Shown here: piece by piece, positions 13,467 to 13,604 of the stretch | How the letters are laid out: the number at the start of each line of letters is the position of its first letter | How positions within the stretch are numbered: the first letter of the stretch is position 1 | Assembly: GCA_045653225.1 (NCBI GenBank) | Contig: JAZOLP010000051.1 | Location: forward strand, 1-13,604 | Origin: UBA1737 sp045653225 | GTDB lineage: Bacteria; Bacillota_I; Bacilli_A; ML615J-28; CAG-313 | Direction of reading: 5' to 3' | DNA: 13,604 nucleotides | The notes under the pieces: model-generated | Databases searched by the model: none | Seen by the model: the letters and a program-made list of their open reading frames with translations, nothing else | What the model was told of the DNA's origin: nothing | Translations under genes and position numbers: made by a program

Positions 13467-13472
13467 ATTATA
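13467..13472 (-). promoter_or_regulatory. Candidate -10 box for the replication operon
   Basis: TATAAT on the minus strand, 28 bases before the RHH gene ATG. The hexamer 17 bases upstream (TAGATT) matches -35 poorly, so an activator or an alternative start is possible. TATATA at about 13494-13499 is another AT-rich option. Confidence 0.4.
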
Positions 13473-13515
13473 AACGTTCTGTATTACAAAATCTATATAA
13501 TTTTGAAAATACGAT

Positions 13516-13548
13516 TTAATTCACAAACAATTCACAGATTGTACACAG
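13516..13548. repeat. Three phased 11-bp imperfect repeats
   Basis: TTAATTCACAA, ACAATTCACAG and ATTGTACACAG lie end to end and share xTCACAR or its variant ACACAG. The 11-bp period (about one helical turn) places the sites on one face of the DNA, upstream of the replication operon. Likely a regulator-binding array or replication-control sites. The ligand is unknown. Confidence 0.5.
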
Positions 13549-13550
13549 TC

Positions 13551-13574
13551 CGTATTTACGTTATCGTATTTACG
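13551..13574. repeat. Pair of CGTA-TT-TACG palindromes (operator candidate)
   Basis: CGTATTTACG occurs at 13551-13560 and 13565-13574, each a CGTA/TACG dyad with a 2-base centre and separated by TTAT. Four CGTA/TACG half-sites thus alternate in direction. Short tandem half-sites of this sort are typical of RHH operators. The region 13575-13604 beyond it shows only a short CATTA/TAATG dyad. Confidence 0.5.
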
Positions 13575-13604
13575 AATTGTTACATTATGTCACTTAATGC
13601 ACAC

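Noticed and set aside
12874..13473. Plus-strand frames opposite the terminal protein and RHH genes
   Set aside because: Antisense shadows of well-supported minus-strand genes, without ribosome sites.
1..13604. Terminal inverted repeats at the window ends
   Set aside because: The left end is inside a coding frame and the two ends show no complementarity, so genome termini cannot be claimed.
1..13604. tRNA genes, CRISPR arrays, insertion sequences, integrase
   Set aside because: None seen. No cloverleaf-like segments, regularly spaced repeats or transposase/integrase motifs in the accepted frames.

Overview
This window is an AT-rich, almost fully coding stretch of a small podovirus of the phi29/picovirus type. 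It carries a protein-primed family B DNA polymerase, a phi29 gp16-like packaging ATPase, and a capsid, collar and knob set (scaffold, major capsid protein, upper collar, lower collar, tail knob) whose lengths and motifs fit that group. Every gene I accept lies on the minus strand, so transcription runs from high to low coordinates. The low GC, strong Shine-Dalgarno (SD) sites and sigma70-type promoters suggest a low-GC Bacillota host. The genus cannot be read from the sequence. The left edge cuts a fibre gene. No terminal inverted repeat is visible, so this is probably a fragment of a larger linear genome, with lysis genes presumably beyond the left edge.

In transcription order: (1) 13604-13440 is a control region with phased 11-bp repeats and CGTA/TACG half-sites. 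(2) 13439-9299 is a replication and packaging operon: ribbon-helix-helix (RHH) regulator, candidate terminal protein, DNA polymerase, packaging ATPase. (3) 9298-7046 is an early or accessory operon. It starts at a promoter overlapped by a 12-bp tandem repeat and holds an XRE-type repressor, small unknown proteins (one frame-disrupted), a 31-residue membrane peptide, a second RHH regulator and a small protein that could bind ssDNA. (4) 7045-5441 is the tail-knob gene, with its own extended -10 promoter, an upstream inverted repeat and two leader hairpins, the second terminator-like. (5) 5440-1 is the morphogenesis operon, driven by a near-consensus promoter at 5396-5424: scaffold, major capsid protein, portal, lower collar, coiled-coil fibre with decapeptide repeats, and the truncated fibre.

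The most notable element is the roughly 119-nt leader between the late promoter and the scaffold gene (5390-5272). It can fold into a multibranched RNA closed by a GC stem. The apical loop of its largest hairpin is complementary over 7 Watson-Crick pairs to the extreme 5' end, giving a pseudoknot or an intermolecular kissing pair. It could be a cis regulator of the late operon or a packaging-RNA-like element. The second reading is speculative, prompted by the gp16-like ATPase and the similar size of phi29 pRNA. Other structures outside the genes are a 19-bp hairpin between capsid and portal genes, a GCTGCTA/TAGCAGC stem core shared by three intergenic hairpins, and a recurrent AGGGGGT ribosome-binding signature.
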